62,523 nucleotides of DNA from JBMNCR01 sp049366695 (GTDB lineage Bacteria > Bacillota > Clostridia > Eubacteriales > Alkalibacteraceae): assembly GCA_049366695.1 (NCBI GenBank), contig JBMNCR010000027.1, positions 1 through 62,523 on the forward strand, given 5' to 3'. The notes under the pieces are model-generated. The model searched no databases. It was not told where the DNA came from and saw only the letters and a list, made by a program, of their open reading frames with translations. This document shows, piece by piece, positions 17,913-26,446 of this stretch (its first letter is position 1; each line of letters begins with the position of its first letter). A program made the translations under genes and the position numbers.

Positions 17913-18587
17913 TTAATTAGTTTCTTTTTTAGTAAGTGAATCTATCTTGTTTAAAGCAGTGCTTAAACCTCCTACTTCATTGATAAGTCCCATTTCTACA
18001 GCTGCTTGACCTATTAGTATTGTACCCATGTCATTAGCTAATTCACTTGTATTTAACATTAATTTTGTTAATGTTTCTTTGGTTATTTCTGAATTTTTTA
18101 CTACAAAACTTAGTATTCTTTCTTGCATTTTTTTAAAATATTCAAAACTTTGAGATACTCCTATTACTAAGCCTGTCATTCTTATAGGATGGATAGTCAT
18201 TGATGCAGTTGGAGCAATAAACGAATAGTTAGTGCTTACAGAAAGAGGAACTCCAATGCTATGTCCGCCGCCAATTACTAATGATACACTAGGCTTTGTC
18301 ATACTTGATATTATTTCAGAAATAGCTAAACCTGCTTCTACATCTCCACCTACAGTGTTTATTATGAGAAATAAACCTTCATATTGAGGATTTTGTTCAA
18401 CTGCTAATAATTGAGGTATAACGTGTTCATATTTTGTAGCTTTTTTACCTGAAGGCAATTCTCCATGCCCTTCTATTTCTCCAATTATTGGCAAAGTAAA
18501 AATATTACTTTCAAATGAGGGAATTTCCGTCTGTCCTAATTCCTCAATGTCTTCTAACTCATTTTCTTTTTTATCTTCTTTATCCAT
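17913..18587 (-). CDS. ClpP-class serine protease, TepA/YmfB-like
   Basis: A 224-residue protein of the ClpP/crotonase fold. After an acidic N-terminus (residues 1-22) it has NTVGGDVEAGLAISEII near 87-103, the nucleophile region VIGGGHSIGVPLSVS near 115-129, and the ASMTIHPIRMTG segment near 138-149 holding the histidine. This matches TepA (YmfB), named for effects on protein export and spore processes in Bacillus, and the position near ftsK/spoIIIE and the aspartokinase is the Bacillus arrangement. The catalytic serine is in HSIG rather than the ClpP MAAS context. The exact substrates are not known. Confidence 0.88.
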   Translation of the reverse strand: MDKEDKKENELEDIEELGQTEIPSFESNIFTLPIIGEIEGHGELPSGKKATKYEHVIPQLLAVEQNPQYEGLFLIINTVGGDVEAGLAISEIISSMTKPSVSLVIGGGHSIGVPLSVSTNYSFIAPTASMTIHPIRMTGLVIGVSQSFEYFKKMQERILSFVVKNSEITKETLTKLMLNTSELANDMGTILIGQAAVEMGLINEVGGLSTALNKIDSLTKKETN

Positions 18588-18635
18588 ATTTAATCACCAC
18601 CATTTTAATAGTAGTATTTCAATAGGTTTAAATTT

Positions 18636-19820
18636 TTATTCAAAATTCAAATTAAAGGTATTGTGTAATAAATTGATAGTTTCATTTGAATACTTACTTT
18701 CAACGAGTATGGATATTGTAGTATGGGAATCAGATGTTTGAAGAATATCAATATTGCCTTGTAGTGATGAAATTAATTTTGCCATTATGCCAGGGACACC
18801 TTTGATTTTATTGCCAATGATAGTTATTTTAGTACAATTTTCTAATAAATCATAAGATATATTATTTTCATTTAATATATTTTTTAGTTTGTATTTATTT
18901 TTATCATTAATAATGAATACACTATAATCTTTAAATACATTAATTAAATCTATGCTTATATTATTTTTAGCTATATTATTCAATATATAAGAATTTGAAC
19001 TTTTAATCTTTAATGTACATTGGACTTTATTATGTTCATGGGCGATTGCTGTGATAATTCTATGGCAATTGAAATTTTCATCGTTTATTAATGTACCACT
19101 TTTATCCGTATACTTTGTTGTATTATATACCATTATTGGCATGTTGTTATTCATAGCTAATTCAACAGCCCTAGGATGAATAATTTTAGCCCCATATTCA
19201 GCTAATTGAAATACTTCGTTATAATCTATCTGGTTTATTAATTTTGCTGTTGGAACTACCTTTGGATCTGCAGTCATTATACCATCTACATCAGTAAATA
19301 TTTCTACATGTTTAGCATTTAAGGATATACCTAATAGAACTGCAGTTACGTCACTGCCTCCTCTACCTATAGTAGTAATTTCTCCATGGCTAGTAATTCC
19401 TTGGAAACCTGCAACTACAGGTATTTTATTTGATTTTAATAACTCAGCTATTCTAGTATTCTCTACTTTTATTATATTACTGTTTCCAAAATTATCATCT
19501 GTGATTATGCCTGCTTGTCCTCCAGTCATAGGAATAGTATCAAAACCAAATTTTTTAAGGTGAGATGAAATCACAACAGAAGAAATAATTTCTCCACAGG
19601 TAATTAACATATCCATTTCTCTAGTATTATGATAATCAGAAGGAATTAGTTTTAATAAGGAATCTGTTGCATAAGGTTCTCCCTTTCTACCCATAGCTGA
19701 AACTACAATAACACAGTTATACCCATTCTTAATAGCACATTGTAAGTTTTCAATAATTTTATTTCTTGAGTATATGGTATTTACTGAGGTGCCTCCATAT
19801 TTTTGTACTATAATATTCAA
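18636..19820 (-). CDS. aspartate kinase
   Basis: A 394-residue aspartokinase catalysing the first step from aspartate to lysine, diaminopimelate, threonine and methionine. The kinase domain begins with IVQKYGGTSV (residues 4-13), with GRGGSDVTAV near 153-162 and FTDVDGIMTADPKVV near 175-189. The C-terminal third (about 265-394) is a pair of ACT domains, presumably for feedback control. In Bacillus the equivalent locus position holds dapG, the diaminopimelate-inhibited isozyme that also supports spore dipicolinate; this is likely but the inhibitor cannot be read from the sequence. No asd, dapA or dpa genes are next to it. Confidence 0.92.
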   Translation of the reverse strand: MNIIVQKYGGTSVNTIYSRNKIIENLQCAIKNGYNCVIVVSAMGRKGEPYATDSLLKLIPSDYHNTREMDMLITCGEIISSVVISSHLKKFGFDTIPMTGGQAGIITDDNFGNSNIIKVENTRIAELLKSNKIPVVAGFQGITSHGEITTIGRGGSDVTAVLLGISLNAKHVEIFTDVDGIMTADPKVVPTAKLINQIDYNEVFQLAEYGAKIIHPRAVELAMNNNMPIMVYNTTKYTDKSGTLINDENFNCHRIITAIAHEHNKVQCTLKIKSSNSYILNNIAKNNISIDLINVFKDYSVFIINDKNKYKLKNILNENNISYDLLENCTKITIIGNKIKGVPGIMAKLISSLQGNIDILQTSDSHTTISILVESKYSNETINLLHNTFNLNFE

Positions 19821-19924
19821 ATATAATTACCTCCATAATTTTAATAAATAAAAACATTATTTACTTATGATGGTTTTAAGATTAGTATTTAACTTTTGTA
19901 ATATTATTATTTATAATATGAATA

Positions 19925-20161
19925 TTAAAGGGAGATCATTATTGTATCTTTACCGATCTTAACTATTTTTTCCCAAGTAATCTCTAAGAATTCTTCATTT
20001 TTGCTAAGTATTGAAAAAATAGATGCATTTTTAGGTACTAATATTGATATGATTTTTCCAGTGGTATCATCAATATCGATGTCACAATTACCAAATACAC
20101 CTAATTTTTCTCCAGTATTAATATTAATTATTTCACGTTCTTTTAATTCTTCAAATCTCAT
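19925..20161 (-). CDS. YlmC/YmxH family sporulation-associated PRC-barrel protein
   Basis: A 78-residue single PRC-barrel domain. The pattern MRFEELKEREIININTGEKL then DIDIDDTTGKIISILVP is that of the YlmC/YmxH family, annotated as sporulation proteins because they occur only in spore-forming Firmicutes; the molecular role is not established. The length is normal. GGAGG precedes the ATG. It lies between dut and the aspartokinase in the same orientation, matching the position of ymxH upstream of dpaA/B in Bacillus. Confidence 0.9.
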   Translation of the reverse strand: MRFEELKEREIININTGEKLGVFGNCDIDIDDTTGKIISILVPKNASIFSILSKNEEFLEITWEKIVKIGKDTIMISL

Positions 20162-20201
20162 AATTTACCTCCATACTAATAATATGAAGAATTTTATTAT
20201 T

Positions 20202-20651
20202 TTATTCTTTTTTGATTCCAGAATGTCCAAAACCGCCCTGTCCTCTTTTGGTTTCATCTAGAATTTCCACTTCTTGAAAGTTAGCATATATATATTTTTT
20301 TATAACCATTTGCGCTATTCTTTCTCCTGGTTCTATAATGTAATCTTCAGTACCTAGATTAATTATGATCACTTTGATTTCGCCTCTGTAGTCTGAATCA
20401 ATTGTACCTATACCGTTTGCAAGGGTAATACCATGTTTTAATGATAATCCGCTTCTGGCTCTTATTTGTGCTTCATATCCTGATGGAACAGTAATAAACA
20501 ATCCTGTTGGAATAAGTTTAATTTCTCCTTTTTTTATTAATGTAGATTTCGACAAATTTGCGTGTATATCAACTCCCGCTGATCCTGAAGTTTGGTATTT
20601 GGGTATAGGATAATTTGATTTATTAATTATTTTTATAATACAATTTTCCAT
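20202..20651 (-). CDS. dut: dUTP diphosphatase
   Basis: A 149-residue trimeric dUTPase that hydrolyses dUTP to dUMP, keeping uracil out of DNA and feeding thymidylate synthesis. All five motifs are in order: SAGVDIHANL (residues about 24-33), RSGLSLKHGI (about 66-75), GTIDSDYRGEI (about 82-92), GERIAQMVI (about 109-117) and the glycine-rich RGQGGFGHSG (about 135-144). Length is normal. It sits between pnp and ylmC; in many relatives an M16 peptidase gene separates pnp from dut, but here it is absent. Confidence 0.95.
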   Translation of the reverse strand: MENCIIKIINKSNYPIPKYQTSGSAGVDIHANLSKSTLIKKGEIKLIPTGLFITVPSGYEAQIRARSGLSLKHGITLANGIGTIDSDYRGEIKVIIINLGTEDYIIEPGERIAQMVIKKYIYANFQEVEILDETKRGQGGFGHSGIKKE

Positions 20652-20689
20652 AGAATTTTCCCTTTCTTTAAAATATAGAAAATTTTTTT

Positions 20690-20724
20690 TATTAAAAAAA
20701 AAAACATAAACACTCTGGTTTATG
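20690..20724 (-). terminator. pnp terminator
   Basis: Minus-strand hairpin from CATAAAC and GTTTATG arms (20705-20711 and 20718-20724), six-base loop, followed by a long U-run. It begins four bases after the pnp stop. Confidence 0.92.
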
Positions 20725-20727
20725 CCT

Positions 20728-22827
20728 TTATTTGTCGTTCTTTTTCTGTGGCATTGGTAAGGTTGCTTTTCTTGAAAGATTTATACGACCTTGATTATCA
20801 ATTTCAATTATCTTAACGGTCACTTCATCACCTATATTTACCACATCTTCAACTTTATTTACTCTTTCATGAGTTAATTTCGAAATATGAACCATGCCAT
20901 CTTTTCCACCAGGAAGTTCAACAAATGCGCCGAATTTCATAATTCTTGCTACTTTACCTAAAAACACTTGTCCTACTTCAAGGTCTTTCGTTATATCTTC
21001 AATCATTTTCTTAGCTTTTTTTGCGCCAATTAAATCAGGTGAGGCTATAAAAACTTTGCCTTCATCAGTTATATCGATTTTTACTCCTGTTTCATCAATA
21101 ATTTTATTGATAATTTTTCCTCCAGGTCCAATTACATCTCTAATCTTATCTGGTTTTATATCCATAGATATTATTCTAGGCGCATATGGAGATAAGTCTT
21201 CTCTTGGCTGACTTAAAATCGCATTCATTTTTCCTAAAATAAATAATCGTCCCACTCTAGCTTTTTCTAAAGCATTTTTTAATATACTTTCATCAATACC
21301 ATGAATTTTTATGTCCATTTGTATTGCTGTTATTCCTTTTTCTGTTCCTGCTACTTTAAAGTCCATATCTCCTAGGAAATCTTCCATTCCCTGAATGTCA
21401 GTTAAAATTACTACATCATCTTTTTCTTTTATAAGTCCCATTGCAATTCCTGCAACTGGTGCTTTTAGAGGAACTCCTGCATCAAGTAATGATAAGGTGC
21501 TTCCGCAAACACTAGCTTGTGAACTAGAACCGTTTGAGCTTAATACTTCTGAAACGACTCTAATAGTATATGGAAAATCATCTTCAGAAGGAATCATAGG
21601 CACTAAAGCCCTCTCAGCTAATGCTCCATGTCCAATTTCTCTTCTTCCTGGTCCTCTCATTGGTCTTGTTTCTCCGACACTATATGAAGGGAAGTTATAA
21701 TGATGTATATATCGTTTACTTTCATCACCTGAAAGTCCATCAATTATTTGCATATCTCCTAAAGCTCCTAGAGTGACGGCTGACATGACTTGAGTTTGAC
21801 CTCGTGTAAATAATCCAGATCCGTGAACTCTATCCAACAATCCTACTTTACATGTGATAGGTCTTATTTCATCTAATTGTCTATTATCTGGTCTAATTTT
21901 GTTGAAAACTATCATCTTTCTTACTTCTTGTTTTAGCATAGTATAGGCTACTTCTTTAATATCTTTTTTATTCTCAGGATATTTTTCTGTAAATGTTTCA
22001 AGTATTAAATTGTTAACTTTATCAATGTTTTCTTGTCTTTCAATTTTCTCTTCAGTTTTAATTGCTTCAATAAGTTTGTCTAATGCAAACTCTCTAACTT
22101 CGCTTTCGATGTCTTCTTTAGGTTTAAATAATGCAACTTCAATTTTTTCTTTACCTATTTCTTTAATAATTTCCTCTTGGAAAGCTACTATATTTTTTAT
22201 TTCTTCATGAGCAAATAAAATAGCTTTTAACATTGTTTCTTCAGATATTTCTTTACTACCAGCTTCTACCATCATTACAGCATCTTTTGTACCTGATACT
22301 ATAAGATGAAGTTCGCTTTTTTCTCTTTGTTCAAAGTTAGGATTTATTACTAATTCTCCATCGATTAAACCAACTAATACTGAACCAGTTGGACCATCAA
22401 AAGGAATATCTGAGATAGACAGCGCTATAGAAGAACCTATCATTGCCAACACTTCTGGAACATTATCTTGATCTACAGACATAACTGTAGCCACAACTTG
22501 TACATCATTTCTAAATCCTTTAGGAAATAATGGTCTTAATGGTCTATCTATTAGTCTAGCAGATAATGTAGCTTTTTCTGATGGTCTACCTTCTCTTTTA
22601 ATAAAACCACCTGGTATTTTACCTGCAGAATATTGTCTTTCTTCATAATCAATACTTAATGGAAAAAAATCTATTCCTTCTCTTGGTTCTTTTGAAGCAC
22701 ATGCAGTTACCAATATATTTGTTTCACCATATTTTAGAAAGACTGAACCATTAGCTAATTGCGCTAATTCACCTGTTTCAATTATTAATTCTCTACCTGC
22801 TATAGTTTTTTTGAATACATTTATCAT
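20728..22827 (-). CDS. pnp: polyribonucleotide nucleotidyltransferase
   Basis: PNPase degrades RNA 3' to 5' by phosphorolysis and partners RNase Y. From the ATG at 22827 it has 699 residues, the family length; GGGAGG stands just upstream, while the open frame runs 14 codons further through the rpsO terminator hairpin. Two RNase PH-like cores (about 1-215 and 300-540) are joined by a helical linker. The second core has GRREIGHGALAERAL and SSNGSSSQASVCG. A KH domain (about 545-605, IGPGGKIINKIIDETG) and an S1 domain (about 610-690, GKVARIMKFGAFVELPGG) follow. It is downstream of rpsO, the conserved order. Confidence 0.97.
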   Translation of the reverse strand: MINVFKKTIAGRELIIETGELAQLANGSVFLKYGETNILVTACASKEPREGIDFFPLSIDYEERQYSAGKIPGGFIKREGRPSEKATLSARLIDRPLRPLFPKGFRNDVQVVATVMSVDQDNVPEVLAMIGSSIALSISDIPFDGPTGSVLVGLIDGELVINPNFEQREKSELHLIVSGTKDAVMMVEAGSKEISEETMLKAILFAHEEIKNIVAFQEEIIKEIGKEKIEVALFKPKEDIESEVREFALDKLIEAIKTEEKIERQENIDKVNNLILETFTEKYPENKKDIKEVAYTMLKQEVRKMIVFNKIRPDNRQLDEIRPITCKVGLLDRVHGSGLFTRGQTQVMSAVTLGALGDMQIIDGLSGDESKRYIHHYNFPSYSVGETRPMRGPGRREIGHGALAERALVPMIPSEDDFPYTIRVVSEVLSSNGSSSQASVCGSTLSLLDAGVPLKAPVAGIAMGLIKEKDDVVILTDIQGMEDFLGDMDFKVAGTEKGITAIQMDIKIHGIDESILKNALEKARVGRLFILGKMNAILSQPREDLSPYAPRIISMDIKPDKIRDVIGPGGKIINKIIDETGVKIDITDEGKVFIASPDLIGAKKAKKMIEDITKDLEVGQVFLGKVARIMKFGAFVELPGGKDGMVHISKLTHERVNKVEDVVNIGDEVTVKIIEIDNQGRINLSRKATLPMPQKKNDK

Positions 22828-22859
22828 TGTATTCCTCCCTTTTTCTAAATATAATAATA

Positions 22860-22876
22860 GGCGGAACATTTCCGCC
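22860..22876 (-). terminator. rpsO-pnp intergenic hairpin
   Basis: GGCGGAA and TTCCGCC pair around a 3-base loop (22860-22876). On the minus strand it follows the rpsO stop by six bases and is followed by a weak U-rich run, so it may attenuate transcription into pnp or stabilise rpsO mRNA. Confidence 0.75.
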
Positions 22877-22881
22877 CTATA

Positions 22882-23151
22882 TTATTTTCTAATATTTAAT
22901 TTTTCAATAATAACTCGATATCTATTAATATCTTTATCCTTTATATAATTTAATAGACCTCTTCTTTGTCCAACAAGTTTTAGTAACCCTCTTCTAGAGT
23001 GATGATCTTTTTTATGAACTTTTAAATGTTCAGTTAATTCGTTAATTCTCTTTGATAACAGTGCTATTTGCACTTCAGGAGAACCTGTATCACTCTCACT
23101 TAATTTAAATTCATCAATAACTAGTTTTTTTGCTTCTTTTCCTAAACTCAT
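22882..23151 (-). CDS. rpsO: 30S ribosomal protein S15
   Basis: An 89-residue primary 16S rRNA-binding protein of the central domain, with family motifs TGSPEVQIALLSKRINELTEHL, then KDHHSRRGLLKLVGQRRGLLNYI. Exact family length. AGGAGG precedes the ATG. Its leader can form a stem that may be the S15 autoregulatory site, and a hairpin separates it from pnp. Confidence 0.98.
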   Translation of the reverse strand: MSLGKEAKKLVIDEFKLSESDTGSPEVQIALLSKRINELTEHLKVHKKDHHSRRGLLKLVGQRRGLLNYIKDKDINRYRVIIEKLNIRK

Positions 23152-23183
23152 AGCTTATTACCTCCTAATTTTTTAATTAAACG

Positions 23184-23230
23184 CCTTTATCACAGTATAT
23201 CGTCGGAGATTCAAAACACACAGATAAAGG
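23184..23230 (-). promoter_or_regulatory. candidate S15 autoregulatory leader
   Basis: In the 130-base leader of rpsO the arms CCTTTATC (23223-23230, read on the minus strand) and GATAAAGG (23184-23191) pair over 8 bp and enclose a 31-base region with a further possible small helix. S15 represses its own mRNA through structured leaders in several bacteria, but these structures differ between lineages and no match to a known one can be claimed. Confidence 0.45.
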
Positions 23231-23284
23231 TTAAAACTAACATAATGAATTATATCATAGGGTTATTTTATTTGCAAATTATAT

Positions 23285-24208
23285 TTATCTTGTATATGTT
23301 TCCCTAATTAGGGCAATATCATTCCGAATTTGATTAATTAAATCATCTAAACAGTCAAATTTTTTTTCATCTCTAATTCTTTTATTAAAAGTTACACTTA
23401 TTTGCTTATGATATATATCTTCATTAAAATCTAATATATATGTTTCTATGCTAAAAGGATGATTGTTAAATGTTGGATTATAACCAACATTTGTTAATCC
23501 ATGATATTTTTTGTTATTATATTCAACAGAGGTATAATATACTCCTGGTTTAGGAGTGATTCTGTCATTTTTTATTTTTATATTAGCTGTAGGAATATTG
23601 TAAGTTTTACCTAATTCCTTACCTTTAACTACTATGCCAGTTATCGAGAAATTTCTTCCTAAATATTTTTTTACTGTTTCTACTTTACCAGAAACAATTA
23701 AATTTCTAATGAATGTGCTACTTATAATTTGTTTATTAACTTCAAATGGTTTTACAATCGATACTTCAAATCCATATTTTTTTCCTAGGTTTATTAGATG
23801 ATCTGGCGTACCAGTTCCTTTACGCCCAAAATTATAATTAAATCCTATTATTAAATACTTTGCTTTAAGTTGGGTTACAAGTATCTCTCTTACAAAATCT
23901 TCAGGTTTATAATTCATCATTTCTTCATTAAAATTTAAAAATAATAGTTTATCTATATCCATTGTGCTAAATAACTTTTCTTTTTCTTCATTAGATGATA
24001 TAAGTTTTGGTGCATACTTAGGAAAAGTTAAATTTAATGGATGTTGATTAAAAGTTAATACACAGCTTGTTAAATTTCCTTTATAAGCTTTATTTTTCAT
24101 TTCATTTATTAAATGCTTGTGTCCTAAATGAATTCCATCAAAAAAACCTAAGGCAATAGCTGTAGGATTTAACATATTAGTGTGGTTGTCTAATATTGTG
24201 CTTTCCAT
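23285..24208 (-). CDS. ribF: bifunctional riboflavin kinase/FAD synthetase
   Basis: A 307-residue enzyme that makes FMN from riboflavin and FAD from FMN. The N-terminal nucleotidyltransferase domain (about 1-155) has the GFFDGIHLGH motif (residues 22-31) and STFIRNLI near 165. The C-terminal flavokinase (about 180-305) has the GKELGKTYNIPTANI loop and the GVYYTSV strand. It follows truB by 11 bases, the standard order truB-ribF. Confidence 0.95.
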   Translation of the reverse strand: MESTILDNHTNMLNPTAIALGFFDGIHLGHKHLINEMKNKAYKGNLTSCVLTFNQHPLNLTFPKYAPKLISSNEEKEKLFSTMDIDKLLFLNFNEEMMNYKPEDFVREILVTQLKAKYLIIGFNYNFGRKGTGTPDHLINLGKKYGFEVSIVKPFEVNKQIISSTFIRNLIVSGKVETVKKYLGRNFSITGIVVKGKELGKTYNIPTANIKIKNDRITPKPGVYYTSVEYNNKKYHGLTNVGYNPTFNNHPFSIETYILDFNEDIYHKQISVTFNKRIRDEKKFDCLDDLINQIRNDIALIRETYTR

Positions 24209-24219
24209 TTATTATCTCC

Positions 24220-25113
24220 TTATTTTATTATACGTAATGGTTTGATTTTTTGATAATCTTCGCAAAGTATTTTACCTAATCCTTTAAAATTATTTTGAGA
24301 ATACAATTTTACTATTTCATTTTCATGAAATAAATCTAAATTTTGTGTAATGTTTTTTTGAAATAATATATTTCCATTTAATAGATACTTAGTAGATGAC
24401 TCTTTTATATCCACTTTTTTAAAATGATCTAAAGGATAATCAATTGGATACATAATATTCTGTATTTCTAAAGCATTCATATCTTCAAATTTATTTAGAT
24501 TAACGGTATTTTCAATAGTAAAAGAACCACTTTTTGTTCTAACAAGAGAATTCATATGTGCAAAAGACCCTAAAACTTCTCCTATATCATTGCATAGTGA
24601 TCTTATATATGTACCTTTTGAACATGCAACTTTTATTTTTAACTTTGGATAAGAATATTCTAATAATTCAATATCATATATCTTAACTTCTCTTGGTTTG
24701 ATATCTACTTGTATATTTTCACGCGCATATTCATATAATTTTTTACCTGAAACTTTTATTGCTGAATAAATAGGTGGCGTCTGTAATACATCACCTACAT
24801 ATTGATTTAGTGCATTTGATATTTCATTTTCTTTAGGTATACTATTATTAGTTTTTAGTACTTTACCTGTTCTATCAAAAGTATCAGTTTTTATACCTAG
24901 AACTGCCTCAGCAATATATTCTTTATCTTTTTCAATTATAAACTGAGATATTTTAGTTGCATTACCAATGCAAATTGGCAATACACCCTCTGCAATGGGG
25001 TCTAGAGTTCCCGTATGACCTACTTTTTTAATTTTTAATTTTCTTCTTATAATATTTACTACATCATGAGAAGTCATGTTTATGGATTTATTTATGTTTA
25101 TGATACCGTTCAT
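24220..25113 (-). CDS. truB: tRNA pseudouridine(55) synthase
   Basis: A 297-residue enzyme making pseudouridine 55 in the tRNA T-arm. The family N-terminus INKSINMTSHDVVNIIRRK is followed by GHTGTLDPIAEGVLP (about 38-52) with the catalytic aspartate in LDP. KGTYIRSLCNDIG (about 169-181) is the second substrate loop. The C-terminal region beyond about 235 is a small PUA-like extension. It lies between nrnA and ribF in the translation-factor cluster. Confidence 0.95.
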   Translation of the reverse strand: MNGIININKSINMTSHDVVNIIRRKLKIKKVGHTGTLDPIAEGVLPICIGNATKISQFIIEKDKEYIAEAVLGIKTDTFDRTGKVLKTNNSIPKENEISNALNQYVGDVLQTPPIYSAIKVSGKKLYEYARENIQVDIKPREVKIYDIELLEYSYPKLKIKVACSKGTYIRSLCNDIGEVLGSFAHMNSLVRTKSGSFTIENTVNLNKFEDMNALEIQNIMYPIDYPLDHFKKVDIKESSTKYLLNGNILFQKNITQNLDLFHENEIVKLYSQNNFKGLGKILCEDYQKIKPLRIIK

Positions 25114-25126
25114 GATTAATACTTCC

Positions 25127-26068
25127 TTAAATATTTAATTTTTCACTAATATTATCAATAGTTTCTTTAAGTGATGTTCCTTGTATTGTACATCCTGATG
25201 CTTTGCTATGGCCACCTCCACCATACAATACTGCTAATTTGCTTACATCGTACTCGGTGTTGGATCTAAAAGAAACTTTATATACGTTAGTACTGACTTC
25301 TCTTAACATTATTGCTATTTCTACCCCTTGTATATCTCTTGCATAATTTATTATTCCTTCGATATCGACTTTTTTGGATAGAAAAGACAAATCATTAAGA
25401 GTAAGAAAAATAATAGATATTCTATTATCTTTTATTAGGTAAAGATTATTAAGAGCTTTACCTATTAATTTTACTTTTTCATAAGGATTTTCATCAAATA
25501 ATTTTTTATTAATATCCCAGTAATTATTGTAGTATTTATATAATTTAGAGATTATATTATGTGTATTAGAAGTAACGTTTGTATACTTAAAATTACCAGT
25601 ATCCGTTACGATTGCAGTGTACAATGAAACACAAATATCTTTATCTAAATTTAACGATAAGTTTTCAATTAGATTATATATAATTTCTCCTGTTGCGCTT
25701 GCTTTTTTATCTATATAATTTATATCACCATAATGAGTATTACTTATATGATGATCTATATTTATAATGATCTCACATTTTTTTAATAATGTGTCATCGT
25801 GCAAGTGCCCTGTATCAGAACAATCTAAAAATATACCTACTTGAAAAGTTTCACAACTATATATGTCATTTTGAAATTCTGTAATCTCTGGAAGAAACAT
25901 AAGCTTTTGTGAAACTGGTGTTTCTATTATATAACTTACCTTTTTATTTAATTTTTTTAATGTCAAGCCTAAAGCTACGCATGAACCGATTGCGTCTCCA
26001 TCAGGAGATTTGTGTGTACTTATAATAAATGTATCGTATTTTTTAATTGCTTCTACTATATCATTCAT
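25127..26068 (-). CDS. nrnA: DHH-family nanoRNase/pAp phosphatase
   Basis: A 313-residue DHH/DHHA1 phosphoesterase that degrades short oligoribonucleotides and converts pAp to AMP. Motifs: STHKSPDGDAIGS (about 18-30), FLDCSDTGHL (about 79-88), NIDHHISNTHYGD (about 101-113) and the DHHA1 glycine motif YGGGGHSKASGC near the C-terminus. The ATG at 26068 is preferred; an in-frame TTG lies one codon earlier. Its start lies inside the end of rbfA (8-base overlap from the ATG), so translation is likely coupled. It belongs with PNPase and RNase Y in RNA turnover. Confidence 0.93.
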   Translation of the reverse strand: MNDIVEAIKKYDTFIISTHKSPDGDAIGSCVALGLTLKKLNKKVSYIIETPVSQKLMFLPEITEFQNDIYSCETFQVGIFLDCSDTGHLHDDTLLKKCEIIINIDHHISNTHYGDINYIDKKASATGEIIYNLIENLSLNLDKDICVSLYTAIVTDTGNFKYTNVTSNTHNIISKLYKYYNNYWDINKKLFDENPYEKVKLIGKALNNLYLIKDNRISIIFLTLNDLSFLSKKVDIEGIINYARDIQGVEIAIMLREVSTNVYKVSFRSNTEYDVSKLAVLYGGGGHSKASGCTIQGTSLKETIDNISEKLNI

Positions 26069-26432
26069 CAATTTTACCTTTTTCGTTCTTTGTATTAATC
26101 TTTTTTAATATATCATCAATATAAGCCCCATATTCTATTGAATCATCAAGAGTAAATAATAACTCGGGAGTATAGTGAGTAGTTAATTTTTTACCTATGT
26201 TTTTTCTTAAAAATCCAGATGCTTTATTTAATATATCAATAATTTCTTGTTTTTTTTCTGCTTTTTCAAATATGCTTACGTACACTTTGGCATATCTTAA
26301 ATCTTTAGTAGTATCTACTTTTATAACACTAACTAAATCATTATTTAATCTGGGATCTTTTAAATTATACCTCACTAAATAACTTAGTTCTTTCCTTAAT
26401 GTTTCATTAATACGTTGTAACCTATTTGACAT
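26061..26432 (-). CDS. rbfA: ribosome-binding factor A
   Basis: A 123-residue KH-like small-subunit maturation and cold-adaptation factor. Family motifs: SNRLQRINETLRKELSYLV at the start, KDPRLNNDLVSVIKVDTTKDLRYAKVYVS centrally, and PELLFTLDDSIEYGAYIDDIL at about 89-109. Normal length. Follows infB by 14 bases and overlaps nrnA. Confidence 0.95.
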   Translation of the reverse strand: MSNRLQRINETLRKELSYLVRYNLKDPRLNNDLVSVIKVDTTKDLRYAKVYVSIFEKAEKKQEIIDILNKASGFLRKNIGKKLTTHYTPELLFTLDDSIEYGAYIDDILKKINTKNEKGKIDE

Positions 26433-26446
26433 ATTTGATCATCCTT

